Shown: positions 25,882-34,055 of the stretch, piece by piece
Numbering within the stretch: position 1 is the first letter of the stretch
Layout of the letters: each line of letters starts with the position of its first letter
Source of the DNA: JAENVU01 sp963765075
GTDB taxonomy: Bacteria > Actinomycetota > Acidimicrobiia > IMCC26256 > JAENVU01
Direction of reading: 5' to 3'
Length of the DNA stretch: 64,000 nt
Assembly (NCBI GenBank): GCA_963765075.1
Contig: CAVXVA010000008.1
Span: forward strand, 620,001 to 684,000
Notes under the pieces: model-generated
The model's input: only the letters and a program-made list of their open reading frames with translations
The model's database searches: none
What the model was told of the DNA's origin: nothing
Translations under genes and position numbers: made by a program

Positions 25882-27307
25882 CCGGAGCGGGATTCGTGTC
25901 CGGCTCGTTGCCGAGCGCCAATACCTCGGCGAAACCCTGTTCCAGACAGTTCATCATGACGTCGTGGTCGGGGATGGCCACGCCGTCGTAGTTCACTCCG
26001 ATGCAACAGGTTCCGCAGTGGCTCAACAGGGTCACGTTGATGGCCGCGCCCGAAAGCGGGCCGAAGGCGTACATCCGCTCGAGTTCGGCGCCGCCCGCGT
26101 AGATCGGGAACGGCGCGCCGGGCACGTTCGAGGTCACGAAGTCGGCGCCCTTCAACATCGAACCGAACAACGCAGTCGTGATCGTCGTCGGCAGTTGGTT
26201 CAGGACGCCGGCCAGCGCGTCGGTCAACGCGACGGCGGGTTCGTCGCGCACCACACGCGTCAGACGCTTCAGTTCCGCGATGCGATCGCCGGCGTCCTTG
26301 ATTCCCATCGGCACCAGAAACCGGGCGGGGGTGAAATGGTTCCCGCCCATGGCCGCGGAGGCCTCGCGGAGGTTGATCGGCATCACCATGCGGAGATCGT
26401 CGGCGTGTTCGCCGTAGTACTCGTGATAGTTCGCGAGTCCGCCGATGACTGCCGAGACGAATGCATCGTTCAACGATCCGCCCGCGGCCTTCCCGGCCCG
26501 CTTCAAGTCGTCGAGTGGCACTTCGAGCGTGCCCAGCCCGCGGGCCAAGGTGCGTGCTCGCATGATGGGGGAGTGCGGCACCGTGGCCGGCGCGAGAAAT
26601 CGAGCGACCGAGCCCCCGACTTCGACAGCGTGTTCGACCGTCTCACGCGGTCGGCGCGCGATCGCCTGCGTGCCTTGCCACACGTCGAGCATCCCGCGGC
26701 GAGCCATCCCCACGATCCGCCGCCGTCGGTGACTCAGCGACTTGAGGACGAGGTCAGTGGCGCCGAAGGTCGGGATGGCCTCGACTTGGTCGAGCGGGCC
26801 GAGATCCGACGGATTGCGCTCGAAGTCGAACAACATCAAGAGCAGCTTCATCCCCCCGACGCCGTCGGTCATCGAATGGTGCACCTTCATGATGAAGGCG
26901 GCACGCCCTCCGTCGAGGCCCTCGACGAGGGTGTACTCCCACAGTGGTCGGGCCCGGTCGAAGCCGGCCATCGCCGCGTTCCGGGCCAGGTCGAGCACGG
27001 CTTCGTCGGTCGGTTCGCACACCCGGACCCGCCGCAGGTGGTACATCAGATCGAAATGGGAATCACCCGACCAGTGGGGCGGACCCATGCGGAGAACGGG
27101 TGTGGCCACGCGCTGACGCATCCGCGGGATCAGCCAGGAACCACGCTCGATGCGGGCGACGAGGGTCTTCCAGTCGGGGACCTGATCGAAGAACAGGACC
27201 GTCACGATCGTCGATCGCAGCAGGGGGTCCTTCTCGATGTTCCACATGAGCGCGTCGGAGTCACTCATGTGCGCCTCGAACCGTTCGACGTCTTCAGGTC
27301 CCGGCAT
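25862..27307 (-). CDS. Wax ester synthase/diacylglycerol acyltransferase
   Basis: This 481-residue protein matches the WS/DGAT family that makes triacylglycerol or wax esters from acyl-CoA, a common storage route in actinobacteria. The catalytic HHxxxDG motif is intact (HHSMTDG, His143-Gly149), and NVPGAPFPIYAGG and PLSGAAINVTLLSHCG are typical C-terminal segments. ATG 27307 is chosen because AGGAAG stands 7 bases before it; an ATG at 27340 is the alternative. It is the first gene of the overlapping minus-strand run that ends with the selenoprotein genes. Confidence 0.9.
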   Translation of the reverse strand: MPGPEDVERFEAHMSDSDALMWNIEKDPLLRSTIVTVLFFDQVPDWKTLVARIERGSWLIPRMRQRVATPVLRMGPPHWSGDSHFDLMYHLRRVRVCEPTDEAVLDLARNAAMAGFDRARPLWEYTLVEGLDGGRAAFIMKVHHSMTDGVGGMKLLLMLFDFERNPSDLGPLDQVEAIPTFGATDLVLKSLSHRRRRIVGMARRGMLDVWQGTQAIARRPRETVEHAVEVGGSVARFLAPATVPHSPIMRARTLARGLGTLEVPLDDLKRAGKAAGGSLNDAFVSAVIGGLANYHEYYGEHADDLRMVMPINLREASAAMGGNHFTPARFLVPMGIKDAGDRIAELKRLTRVVRDEPAVALTDALAGVLNQLPTTITTALFGSMLKGADFVTSNVPGAPFPIYAGGAELERMYAFGPLSGAAINVTLLSHCGTCCIGVNYDGVAIPDHDVMMNCLEQGFAEVLALGNEPDTNPAPDEFSGS

Positions 27308-27437
27308 CCGTCTGCTTCCTGCGCGTGTGGGAGTCGTCATGCTACGGGACCATGCTCCGGCAGGGAACCCGGGGAGTGGCTCGGTCCGATTGTGGCGATT
27401 CACCGCCGGTGGGGATCAGCATCGCTGCCGCGTGCGC

Positions 27438-28151
27438 TCAGGTGATGCCGTAGACGACTTTCACCGTGATTTCGAGATCTTGGGTACCGGCGGAAATCGG
27501 GATCGCCTCACGTGCCGAGAACGCGTCGGCGGCGAATGGACGCGCGGTGACGGTCGAGCGGCGTGGTTCGACGATGGAGCGGACCGAACCGAGCTGCACG
27601 CCGGCGGCTCGCGCCAGCTGGCGGGCCTGGTCGTGCGCCGCGCGCACGGCCCGACGCCGAGCGGCCTGCACGACCGACCCGGTGTCTTCGATGCTCAGGG
27701 CGACGCTGTCGACCCGCAGGTCGTCTCCGGCGAGCTGGGCCGCGGCGTCGATGATCCTCCCGGCGTTCGGAATGTCGTGAGTCTTGGCGGTCATGCGCGT
27801 CGACACGGTGTACCCGTTGATCCGACCCTTGGTGTCGAAGGTCGGGTACAGCGAGACGTTGCTCGTCTGGATCTCCGACTTCTTGACGCCGACGAGCTGC
27901 ATGGCGTCGATCACGCCCTGCACGCGTTTGGCGTTCGCAGTCAACGCCTCGGTGGCGGTGGTCGCTCGCGTCTCTGCGCCCAAGCCGATCGTCGCGGTGT
28001 CGGGCACGCCGGTTGCTGCGCCGGTTGCGGTTCCGCTGATGGTGCGGTTCGACTCGCCCGATGCCGCGTTGGCGGAGGTGGTGGTGCACCCGCCGGCAAT
28101 GCAGGCCAGGGATCCCAACGCGATCGCGAGGCGGGTTGGACGATTGATCAT
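27438..28151 (-). CDS. SIMPL/DUF541 domain lipoprotein
   Basis: This 237-residue lipoprotein (lipobox CIAGGC, Cys22) carries the SIMPL domain seen in periplasmic or surface proteins of unclear function. Visible features are the first strand SNRTISGTATGAATGVPDTA, the repeated TATEALTANAKRVQGVIDAM helix, the segment QTSNVSLYPTFD and the closing strand LEITVKVVYGI. A strong GGAGGAG stands 4 bases before ATG 28151. It is divergent from the next gene across a roughly 110-base region likely to hold both promoters. Confidence 0.8.
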   Translation of the reverse strand: MINRPTRLAIALGSLACIAGGCTTTSANAASGESNRTISGTATGAATGVPDTATIGLGAETRATTATEALTANAKRVQGVIDAMQLVGVKKSEIQTSNVSLYPTFDTKGRINGYTVSTRMTAKTHDIPNAGRIIDAAAQLAGDDLRVDSVALSIEDTGSVVQAARRRAVRAAHDQARQLARAAGVQLGSVRSIVEPRRSTVTARPFAADAFSAREAIPISAGTQDLEITVKVVYGIT

Positions 28152-28268
28152 GTGACTCCTCCAATTTGGGTCGGTCGTGGTTCGACGTCGATCCTCCTCG
28201 GTGGGTTCCCGCGCCGGAAAATAAGTACGAGGTTGCGGTTCGGGTGCCGGGGCTCCACAATGAGGGGA

Positions 28269-28808
28269 ATGCCAGAAGTGTGGAGCGATCAGCCGGTCGT
28301 GACCACACCGGTCGACGGCGGCGGGGAGATCGGTGTGGCCAACAGCCTCACGGTCACGCGACGACCGCGGTTGGTCTTCCGAGCGATCGGGCCAGTGTGC
28401 ATTCTGGCGGGCATCGCCGGGATCGTTGCGCAATTCCTGCCCGCGATCGGTCTGTTGGTGGTCGGAGGTCTGGCGATGGCCGCCTGGATCCCGAGTCTCG
28501 CGGTCGACGGCAATGAGCTTCGGCTCCGTGGGCTCTGGACGATGACGAGGATCCCGTTGGACACGGTTGACCAGATCCGGTTGCGGCGAGTTCCGTTCGG
28601 CCCGAAGCATGCAATGCGCCGGGTGTATCGCGTCGGGCCGTTCTGCTCGACGCCGATTCGCCTGCGGTTCCTCCGCGACGACCTCACCCTCGCCCAGATC
28701 ACGGTCGTCTATTGGGGCGGGTGGGCCGGCCTGGTCCGCTACCTGCTCACGGTCCCCGGGATCACCGCAGACAGCCGCACGCGCGGCCGCCTCGACCGGT
28801 ACGGCTGA
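28269..28808 (+). CDS. Two-helix membrane protein with PH-like domain, hypothetical
   Basis: This 179-residue protein has two membrane helices back to back (AIGPVCILAGIAGIVAQFLP and IGLLVVGGLAMAAWIPSL), followed by a beta-rich cytoplasmic part (LAVDGNELRLRGLWTMTRIP, RIPLDTVDQIRLRRVPFG) that resembles bacterial PH domains. I do not know its function. ATG 28269 follows GAGGGG closely; an ATG at 28260 in the same frame is also possible. Confidence 0.6.
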   Translation: MPEVWSDQPVVTTPVDGGGEIGVANSLTVTRRPRLVFRAIGPVCILAGIAGIVAQFLPAIGLLVVGGLAMAAWIPSLAVDGNELRLRGLWTMTRIPLDTVDQIRLRRVPFGPKHAMRRVYRVGPFCSTPIRLRFLRDDLTLAQITVVYWGGWAGLVRYLLTVPGITADSRTRGRLDRYG

Positions 28809-28841
28809 GCGAATGCCGGTGGGATTGCTCGTCCTCATGAC

Positions 28842-28870
28842 TTGACGGATTGAATCCGGATATTTATTAT
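28842..28870 (+). promoter_or_regulatory. Promoter of the rrf2 operon (TTGACG-17-TATTAT)
   Basis: A near-consensus sigma-70 promoter has -35 TTGACG (28842-28847), a 17-base spacer and -10 TATTAT (28865-28870). The -10 ends 7 bases before the ATG at 28878, so the transcript should begin at or beside the start codon. The AT-rich stretch stands out sharply against the surrounding G+C. Confidence 0.75.
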
Positions 28871-28876
28871 CCGGAT
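28854..28876 (+). promoter_or_regulatory. Tandem ATCCGGAT operator overlapping the -10 box
   Basis: Two identical copies of the self-palindromic octamer ATCCGGAT (28854-28861 and 28869-28876) flank the -10 element with a 7-base gap, giving a 23-base dyad. The position suggests autorepression by the Rrf2 protein encoded just downstream. Confidence 0.6.
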
Positions 28877-28877
28877 A

Positions 28878-29366
28878 ATGAAACTCTCGGATGGGATCGA
28901 GTGGGGCGTCCATGTCACGACGCTCCTAGCGGTACTCCCGCCGGAGGCGGCCCTGCCGGCGGCCCGGCTCGCCGAGTTCCACGGCGTTCCCGCGGCCTAT
29001 CTGGCCAAGCACCTCCAGGCCCTGAGCCGGGGCGACATCCTCGAATCGGTGCACGGTCCCCACGGTGGCTATCGATTGGCCCGGTCGGCCGCGCAGATCA
29101 CGGTCCTCGATGTCGTCGAGGCCATCGACGGCACCGAACCGGCATTTCGGTGTTCCGAGATTCGACGGCGGGGTCCCGCGGCCCAACCGGCGACTGCGTA
29201 TCCCTTGCCGTGTGGCGTCCACCGCGTGATGACCAACGCCGACGCGGTGTGGCGGGCGTCCTTCCGCGCCGTGACCATCGCCGACCTCGTGCAGACCGTG
29301 GCTCGAGACGCACCCCCGGCCGGTTTGGTCGCAGGTGCCGCGTGGATCCAGGAGGTCCTGACATGA
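28878..29366 (+). CDS. Rrf2-family transcriptional regulator
   Basis: This 162-residue protein has the Rrf2 winged-helix pattern: MKLSDGIEWGVHVTTLLAVL, RLAEFHGVPAAYLAKHLQAL (recognition helix) and GPHGGYRLARSAAQITVLDV (wing and dimer helix). The Cys triad that binds FeS clusters in IscR/NsrR is not conserved; only two Cys remain in the C-terminal half, so it may sense something else. Its mRNA is probably leaderless. Its stop overlaps the next start by four bases (ATGA), so it should control the downstream epimerase and membrane protein. Confidence 0.85.
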   Translation: MKLSDGIEWGVHVTTLLAVLPPEAALPAARLAEFHGVPAAYLAKHLQALSRGDILESVHGPHGGYRLARSAAQITVLDVVEAIDGTEPAFRCSEIRRRGPAAQPATAYPLPCGVHRVMTNADAVWRASFRAVTIADLVQTVARDAPPAGLVAGAAWIQEVLT

Positions 29367-30295
29367 AGTTGTTCCTGACCGGTGCAACCGGTGTCGTCGG
29401 TCGATCGCTCGTCCCACTCCTCGTCGACGAAGGGCATGAGGTGCGAGCGGTCTTCCGGCGGGACGACGCCGCGGTCGCGTTGCGGGGGGCCGGCGCCGAG
29501 CCGATCTCGGTCGACCTGTTCGACCCGGACGCGGTGACGCAGGCCGTTGCCGGGAGCGAGGCGGTGCTCCATCTGGCCACGAACGTGCCCGTGCTCAGCA
29601 AAGCGGGACGACCGAAGGGTTGGGACACGCACAATCGATTGCGAGTCGACGCGACCCGAAACCTGGTGGCCGCGGCCCGTGCGACTGGGGCCGCACGGTT
29701 CGTCAAGGAGTCGGTCACGTTCGTCTATCGCGACCACGGTGATGCCTGGATCGACGAGTCGGCTCCGCTGATTCCCGACCTCGGTCTGCTGGCGTCGACC
29801 ATCGAAGGGGAGGGCCTCGCCCTAGGATTCGCCGACGGCGGTGGGAGCGCGACGGTGCTGAGGTTCGGTTTGTTCTACGGCGGGATCGCCAACCGCGGCA
29901 CCGACGACGGATTGAAGCTGGCGAGGTTTCGGCGTTCGTCGATCGCGGGCCGGTCCGACGCCTACCTGGCATCGATTCATTGCGAGGATGTCGCGTCGGC
30001 GGTGGTGGCGGCGCTCGATGTTCCGACCGGCGTCTACAACCTGTGCGACAACGTGCCCATGACCCGCGGCGACTATCTGGCTGCGTTCGCGGGCGCGTTC
30101 GGGATCAAGACCCCCAAGCCGACTCCGGGGCGGCTGATGACCCTCGGGGGTGGCCGCGGCGCGGAAGGCCTCATCGCGTCGCAGCGCGTCTCGAATGTGA
30201 AGTTCCGCACGGCGAGTGGGTGGGAACCGAACTACCCCGACGCCGCGACCGGGTGGGTGGCCGAGGCCGCATCGAGACGAGAAGGTGACGCATGA
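29363..30295 (+). CDS. NAD(P)-dependent epimerase/dehydratase (extended SDR)
   Basis: This 310-residue extended SDR begins MKLFLTGATGVVGRSLVPLL with the GxxGxxG nucleotide-binding motif. It has the segment VLHLATNVPVLS and a C-terminal substrate region with VYNLCDNVPMTRGDYLAAF. The usual YxxxK catalytic pair is not clear, so an NmrA-like or nucleotide-sugar role cannot be settled. An AGGAGGT inside the rrf2 end provides its ribosome-binding site. It overlaps both neighbours by four bases. Confidence 0.8.
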   Translation: MKLFLTGATGVVGRSLVPLLVDEGHEVRAVFRRDDAAVALRGAGAEPISVDLFDPDAVTQAVAGSEAVLHLATNVPVLSKAGRPKGWDTHNRLRVDATRNLVAAARATGAARFVKESVTFVYRDHGDAWIDESAPLIPDLGLLASTIEGEGLALGFADGGGSATVLRFGLFYGGIANRGTDDGLKLARFRRSSIAGRSDAYLASIHCEDVASAVVAALDVPTGVYNLCDNVPMTRGDYLAAFAGAFGIKTPKPTPGRLMTLGGGRGAEGLIASQRVSNVKFRTASGWEPNYPDAATGWVAEAASRREGDA

Positions 30296-30738
30296 ACCGG
30301 ACACTGCTCCGATTCGGACTGATCTACGAGGCCGGGGCGTTCGCGCTCGTCGGGTTCTGGGCGGCGTTCGCGCCGCACTCGTTCTACGGAGATTTCCCGG
30401 GCGGCGGTCGCCATTGGATCTCCGTTGACGGGCCGTACAACGAACACCTGATCCGCGATGTGGGCGAGTTGAGTCTGGCGCTCTTCGCCGTGGTGGTCGC
30501 GGCGGCGATCTCGTTGTCGATCCCGCTGGTGCGGGCCACGCTCGCGGCCGTCATCGTGAACGGCGCGTTGCACGTCGTGTATCACGCTCGTCATCTCGAC
30601 ACCTTGGCGGCGGGAGACGGGGTGGCAGTGATGGCGAGCCTGGCCCTCGGGCCGGTGATCGCCGTGGCGTTGCTCGTGCTGACGGTGCGTCAGGGGCCGT
30701 CGATCGAATCGCAGCCCGAGCAGCCGGTCAGGGGTTAG
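30292..30738 (+). CDS. Four-helix membrane protein, hypothetical
   Basis: This 148-residue protein has about four membrane helices (IYEAGAFALVGFWAAFAP, LALFAVVVAAAISLSIPL, TLAAVIVNGALHVVYHA, VMASLALGPVIAVALLVLTV). Between the first two is a short loop with HWISVDGPYNEHLIRDVGELS. It is the third gene of the Rrf2 operon (ATGA overlap) and resembles small DoxX/DUF4345-like proteins in layout only. Its last four bases overlap the bL37 gene on the other strand. Confidence 0.65.
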   Translation: MNRTLLRFGLIYEAGAFALVGFWAAFAPHSFYGDFPGGGRHWISVDGPYNEHLIRDVGELSLALFAVVVAAAISLSIPLVRATLAAVIVNGALHVVYHARHLDTLAAGDGVAVMASLALGPVIAVALLVLTVRQGPSIESQPEQPVRG

Positions 30739-30821
30739 CGGCGACCAACGTTGGGCCGCTTGCCGTGGTTGGCTTTGTTGCGGCGGGCCCGCAGCTTGCG
30801 CTTCTTGGTTTTCTTGCTCAC
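30735..30821 (-). CDS. 50S ribosomal protein bL37, 28 residues
   Basis: A tiny basic peptide starts at GTG 30821: SKKTKKRKLRARRNK, then ANHGKRPN, then VGRR. The ANHGKRPN ending is the hallmark of actinobacterial bL37, a small large-subunit ribosomal protein known from mycobacteria. A strong GGAGGA stands 5 bases before the start. The gene is convergent with the Rrf2 operon and has no partner gene. Confidence 0.85.
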   Translation of the reverse strand: MSKKTKKRKLRARRNKANHGKRPNVGRR

Positions 30822-30900
30822 GAGAATCCTCCGAGATGAGCCACGGAGGGTAGTCGACCCGGGTCCGAACGGTCGCTTCGGGCCGGTTCGAGAGCCCGGA

Positions 30901-31689
30901 TCACCAGGTCAGGCCGATCGTGGCCCGCATCGCGGCCTCGAAGTCGGCGTCGCTCAGCTGGGCTCGGGTCGCAAGCACCATCTGGGCATCGGCGCCCACC
31001 GGGACCCGCAACGGAGTCTGGAGGTCGGTGATGGCGTCGGCAATCGCCCGTGCAACCAGGTCCGGTCCGGGCCGTCCGTCGGGACCGGTCAGCGTGGAGT
31101 CGACGCCATCCCACTGGGAACGCAGCTCGTCGTAGACGGCGTTGCCCGGGTGGTCGGTGGTGTGTTTCATCCCCGGTGCGATGTAGCCGGGCTCGATCAC
31201 GACGACGCGGATCCCGAAGTGGCCCAGTTCGTAGTGCAGCGTTTCGGAGAGTGCTTCGAGCGCATACTTGGATGCCGCATATGCACCCGCGAGCGGAGTG
31301 GCCACCCGGCCCTGGACGCTCGACACGTTGACGATGACGCCGGAACCGCGCTCGCGCCACGAGGGTGCCACCTGCTGGACCATGCGCAGCGCGCCGATGG
31401 TGTTGGTCTCGATCACCTGTCGCAGCTGGTCGAGTGGATAGTCCTCGAGCGGTCCGCTGCCGTCGAGGGCAGCGTTGTTGACGATCGCGTCGAGTTCGCC
31501 CGCGGCCGCGAGACACGCAGCCACCGACTCGTCGCTGGTGACGTCGAGCGGCTGGATCTCGATCCCGTCGAGGTCCTTCAACAACTCCGGGTCACGGGCC
31601 GTGGCGACGACAGCGTGGCCTCGATCCGCGAGTTCGACGACCGTCGCCCGTCCGATGGCCCGCCCGGCTCCGGTCACGAGGATGCGCAT
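30901..31689 (-). CDS. Short-chain dehydrogenase/reductase
   Basis: This 262-residue classical SDR has MRILVTGAGRAIGRATVVEL at its start (TGxxxxIG), DVTSDE after the second strand, NNAAL, the catalytic Ser in NVSSVQG, and YAASKYALEALSE with the Tyr-x3-Lys pair. VIEPGYIAPGM is the usual post-catalytic loop. The start is ATG 31689, divergent from the response regulator with an 84-base gap. The substrate is unknown. Confidence 0.85.
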   Translation of the reverse strand: MRILVTGAGRAIGRATVVELADRGHAVVATARDPELLKDLDGIEIQPLDVTSDESVAACLAAAGELDAIVNNAALDGSGPLEDYPLDQLRQVIETNTIGALRMVQQVAPSWRERGSGVIVNVSSVQGRVATPLAGAYAASKYALEALSETLHYELGHFGIRVVVIEPGYIAPGMKHTTDHPGNAVYDELRSQWDGVDSTLTGPDGRPGPDLVARAIADAITDLQTPLRVPVGADAQMVLATRAQLSDADFEAAMRATIGLTW

Positions 31690-31773
31690 CGGGCGGAGGA
31701 TAGCGACAATCGCTGACACAGCCATCACATTGGGATCGCACGATTCTCATGGTGGCCATGGGAGCATCAGGGG

Positions 31774-32451
31774 ATGGACAAGGGCACGATCCTGGTCATC
31801 GAGGACGAACCCAACATCGCGGATCTCGTCGACCTCTACTTGAGCCGAGATGGCTTTCGGGTCCTGAAGCAGCCGACGGGGGAGGCGGGGCTCGTGTCGT
31901 TGCGCGATCAACGGCCGAGGCTGGTGGTCCTCGATGTGGGCCTACCCGACATCGACGGACTCGAGGTGTGTCGCCGCATTCGCTCGACGAGTGCCGTGCC
32001 GGTGATCTTTCTCACTGCTCGCGCCGACGAGATCGATCGAGTGCTCGGCCTCGAACTCGGCGGCGACGACTATCTGACCAAGCCGTTCTCACCGGCGGAA
32101 CTGGTGGCGCGCGTGAAAGCCGTCCTGCGCCGTTCGGACGGTGCGCAACCCCAGGAGATCGTGCAGGTCGGTTCGGTCGCGGTCGATGTGGGCCGACGGG
32201 AGATCCGGATCGAGGAGATTCCCGTCGACTTCACGACCCGCGAGTTCGAACTCCTCCGCTACCTCGCAGAACGGCCCGGGCGTGCGATGAGCCGGCAGCA
32301 GATCCTGGATTCGGTGTGGGGTCCCGACTGGTACGGCGACGAGCGGACCGTCGACGTTCATATCGCCCAGGTGCGCAAGAAGCTCGGTCCCGCGTGTTCC
32401 ATCTCGACCGTTCGGGGTGTCGGGTACCGGCTGGAGCCGTCCGCCCGGTGA
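31774..32451 (+). CDS. OmpR/PhoB-type response regulator
   Basis: This 225-residue regulator has a receiver domain (ILVIEDEPNIADLVDLYLS, phospho-acceptor Asp54 in VVLDVGLPDIDG, Thr in FLTARADE, Lys in DDYLTKPFSPAEL). An OmpR winged helix follows (VDFTTREFELLRYLAERPGR, DERTVDVHIAQVRKKL, STVRGVGYRLE). Its TGA overlaps the GTG of the histidine kinase (GTGA), so the two form one two-component system. The signal is unknown. Confidence 0.92.
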   Translation: MDKGTILVIEDEPNIADLVDLYLSRDGFRVLKQPTGEAGLVSLRDQRPRLVVLDVGLPDIDGLEVCRRIRSTSAVPVIFLTARADEIDRVLGLELGGDDYLTKPFSPAELVARVKAVLRRSDGAQPQEIVQVGSVAVDVGRREIRIEEIPVDFTTREFELLRYLAERPGRAMSRQQILDSVWGPDWYGDERTVDVHIAQVRKKLGPACSISTVRGVGYRLEPSAR

Positions 32452-34055
32452 AGCGTTCTCGGCGCAGTTTGCGTGGCCGATTGCTGATCGCGATGGCGTC
32501 GATTGCGGTGGGCGTCCTGGTCGTCACCGGCGTAACGACCTTGGCCCTGGCCCGCCGAAGTGCCGAGCGGACCGCGATCGCTCATCTCGAAGGGCAAGCG
32601 CCCGACGTCGCGGAGCAACTGCGGAATCTCGGTCGTGCACTCCGAACCCGGACGACCGAAGGCCGGCCGACCGTCGGCATCGGACGCCTCGTCACCTCGG
32701 TGTTGCGCGTGACCGGCGGGACGATGATCACCGTGAATGCCGACGGGACCATCACCGAAGGCGTAAGCGGGCTCGCGGGCACCGACGCGTTCGGTGCCGA
32801 TCGGCCCCTGCCGTCTCGGCGAGATGGCACCTCCGCGACAACGGCGGGTCCCAATGCGGCAGATCCCAACGCGAGGGGGCGCCAGCGACTGCGGGACCGG
32901 CTCCGCAATCTCGGAAGCGCACCGCCGGGTCCGGTCCCCGCAGCGAGCGCACCGCTGCCCGCCGGTCTCACCGTCGAAGATTTCGATGCCGCCCGATTGC
33001 GGGCCGGTGATTCGCAGACCGGAACCGCGTCCGGACGCGTGTTCGTCGCGCAGCCGTTGTCCACCGGCAGTCCGTCGACTCCGGTCCTGGTCTTGACCGA
33101 GCGGATCGATTCCGCCGCGGTGAATCGGGCACGTGGGTTCTTTCTGATCGGCGGCGCCCTTGCTTTGATCGCGGCGTTCGTCGTGTCGTATTTCCTCGCG
33201 CGGCGGTTGACGCGGCCGCTCGCCGTGATGGGATCGACGGCGGCCGCGATTGCCGCCGGTGACCTGACGGCCCGAGTCGATCTCGGTGCTCACCCCGACG
33301 ATGAACTCGCCGATCTGGCCAAGACCCTGAACGGCATGGCCCTCCAACTCGACGCGGCTCGGCAGTCGGACCGGGCGTTCCTGTTGTCGGTCTCCCACGA
33401 TCTGCGCACTCCACTCACTTCGATCCGTGGGTATGCCGAGGCGCTCACCGACGGCACGATCCCCGCATCGGCCGAGCAACAGCGCGCGGCGTCGGTGATC
33501 GCGGCCGAGGCGGACCGGTTGGAACGGTTGGTCGCGGACTTGCTCGATCTCGCCCGACTCGACGCGCATCAGTTCTCGCTCGCGCCCCGACCCTTCGAGG
33601 TCGTGGCCACGGTGACGACGGCGGTCGCTGCGTTCCAACCGGCGGCGACCGATCTCGGTATCGACCTGCACGTGGCGGAATCGGAACCGATCGAGGGGGT
33701 CGGCGATCCGGAGCGCGTCGCCCAGATCGTTGCCAATCTGGTGGAGAACGCGCTGAAGTACGCTCGGAGCCGGATCGACGTCGGGGTGAGCGCGGTGTCG
33801 GCGCACGAGGTCGCGATCCGCGTGGCCGACGACGGGCCCGGTATCGACCCGGCCGAGACGACCCGGGTGTTCGAACGCCTCTTCGTTTCCCGGTCGGTGC
33901 CGGGTCGCAGCGTCGGAACCGGTCTCGGGCTCGCGATCGTCGGTGAGCTCAGCGCGGCGATGGGCGGCCGGGCGTCGGTGGACGCCACGGTGGCCGGCGG
34001 TGCGTTTGTCGTGACGGTTCCGCTGCGGGCCGACCCGGCGGCACCGACACCCTGA
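32448..34055 (+). CDS. Sensor histidine kinase
   Basis: This 535-residue membrane kinase has TM1 (about 11-34), an extracytoplasmic region of about 190 residues rich in Pro/Ala/Arg, TM2 (231-250), a HAMP linker, and an HisKA domain with phospho-acceptor His317 in SVSHDLRTPLTSIRGYAE. The HATPase domain follows with N-box NLVENALKYA, G1 ADDGPGID and G2 GTGLGLAIVGEL. The sensor domain is not one I recognise. It is cotranscribed with the response regulator and ends one base before the stop of the convergent acyltransferase. Confidence 0.92.
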   Translation: MKRSRRSLRGRLLIAMASIAVGVLVVTGVTTLALARRSAERTAIAHLEGQAPDVAEQLRNLGRALRTRTTEGRPTVGIGRLVTSVLRVTGGTMITVNADGTITEGVSGLAGTDAFGADRPLPSRRDGTSATTAGPNAADPNARGRQRLRDRLRNLGSAPPGPVPAASAPLPAGLTVEDFDAARLRAGDSQTGTASGRVFVAQPLSTGSPSTPVLVLTERIDSAAVNRARGFFLIGGALALIAAFVVSYFLARRLTRPLAVMGSTAAAIAAGDLTARVDLGAHPDDELADLAKTLNGMALQLDAARQSDRAFLLSVSHDLRTPLTSIRGYAEALTDGTIPASAEQQRAASVIAAEADRLERLVADLLDLARLDAHQFSLAPRPFEVVATVTTAVAAFQPAATDLGIDLHVAESEPIEGVGDPERVAQIVANLVENALKYARSRIDVGVSAVSAHEVAIRVADDGPGIDPAETTRVFERLFVSRSVPGRSVGTGLGLAIVGELSAAMGGRASVDATVAGGAFVVTVPLRADPAAPTP

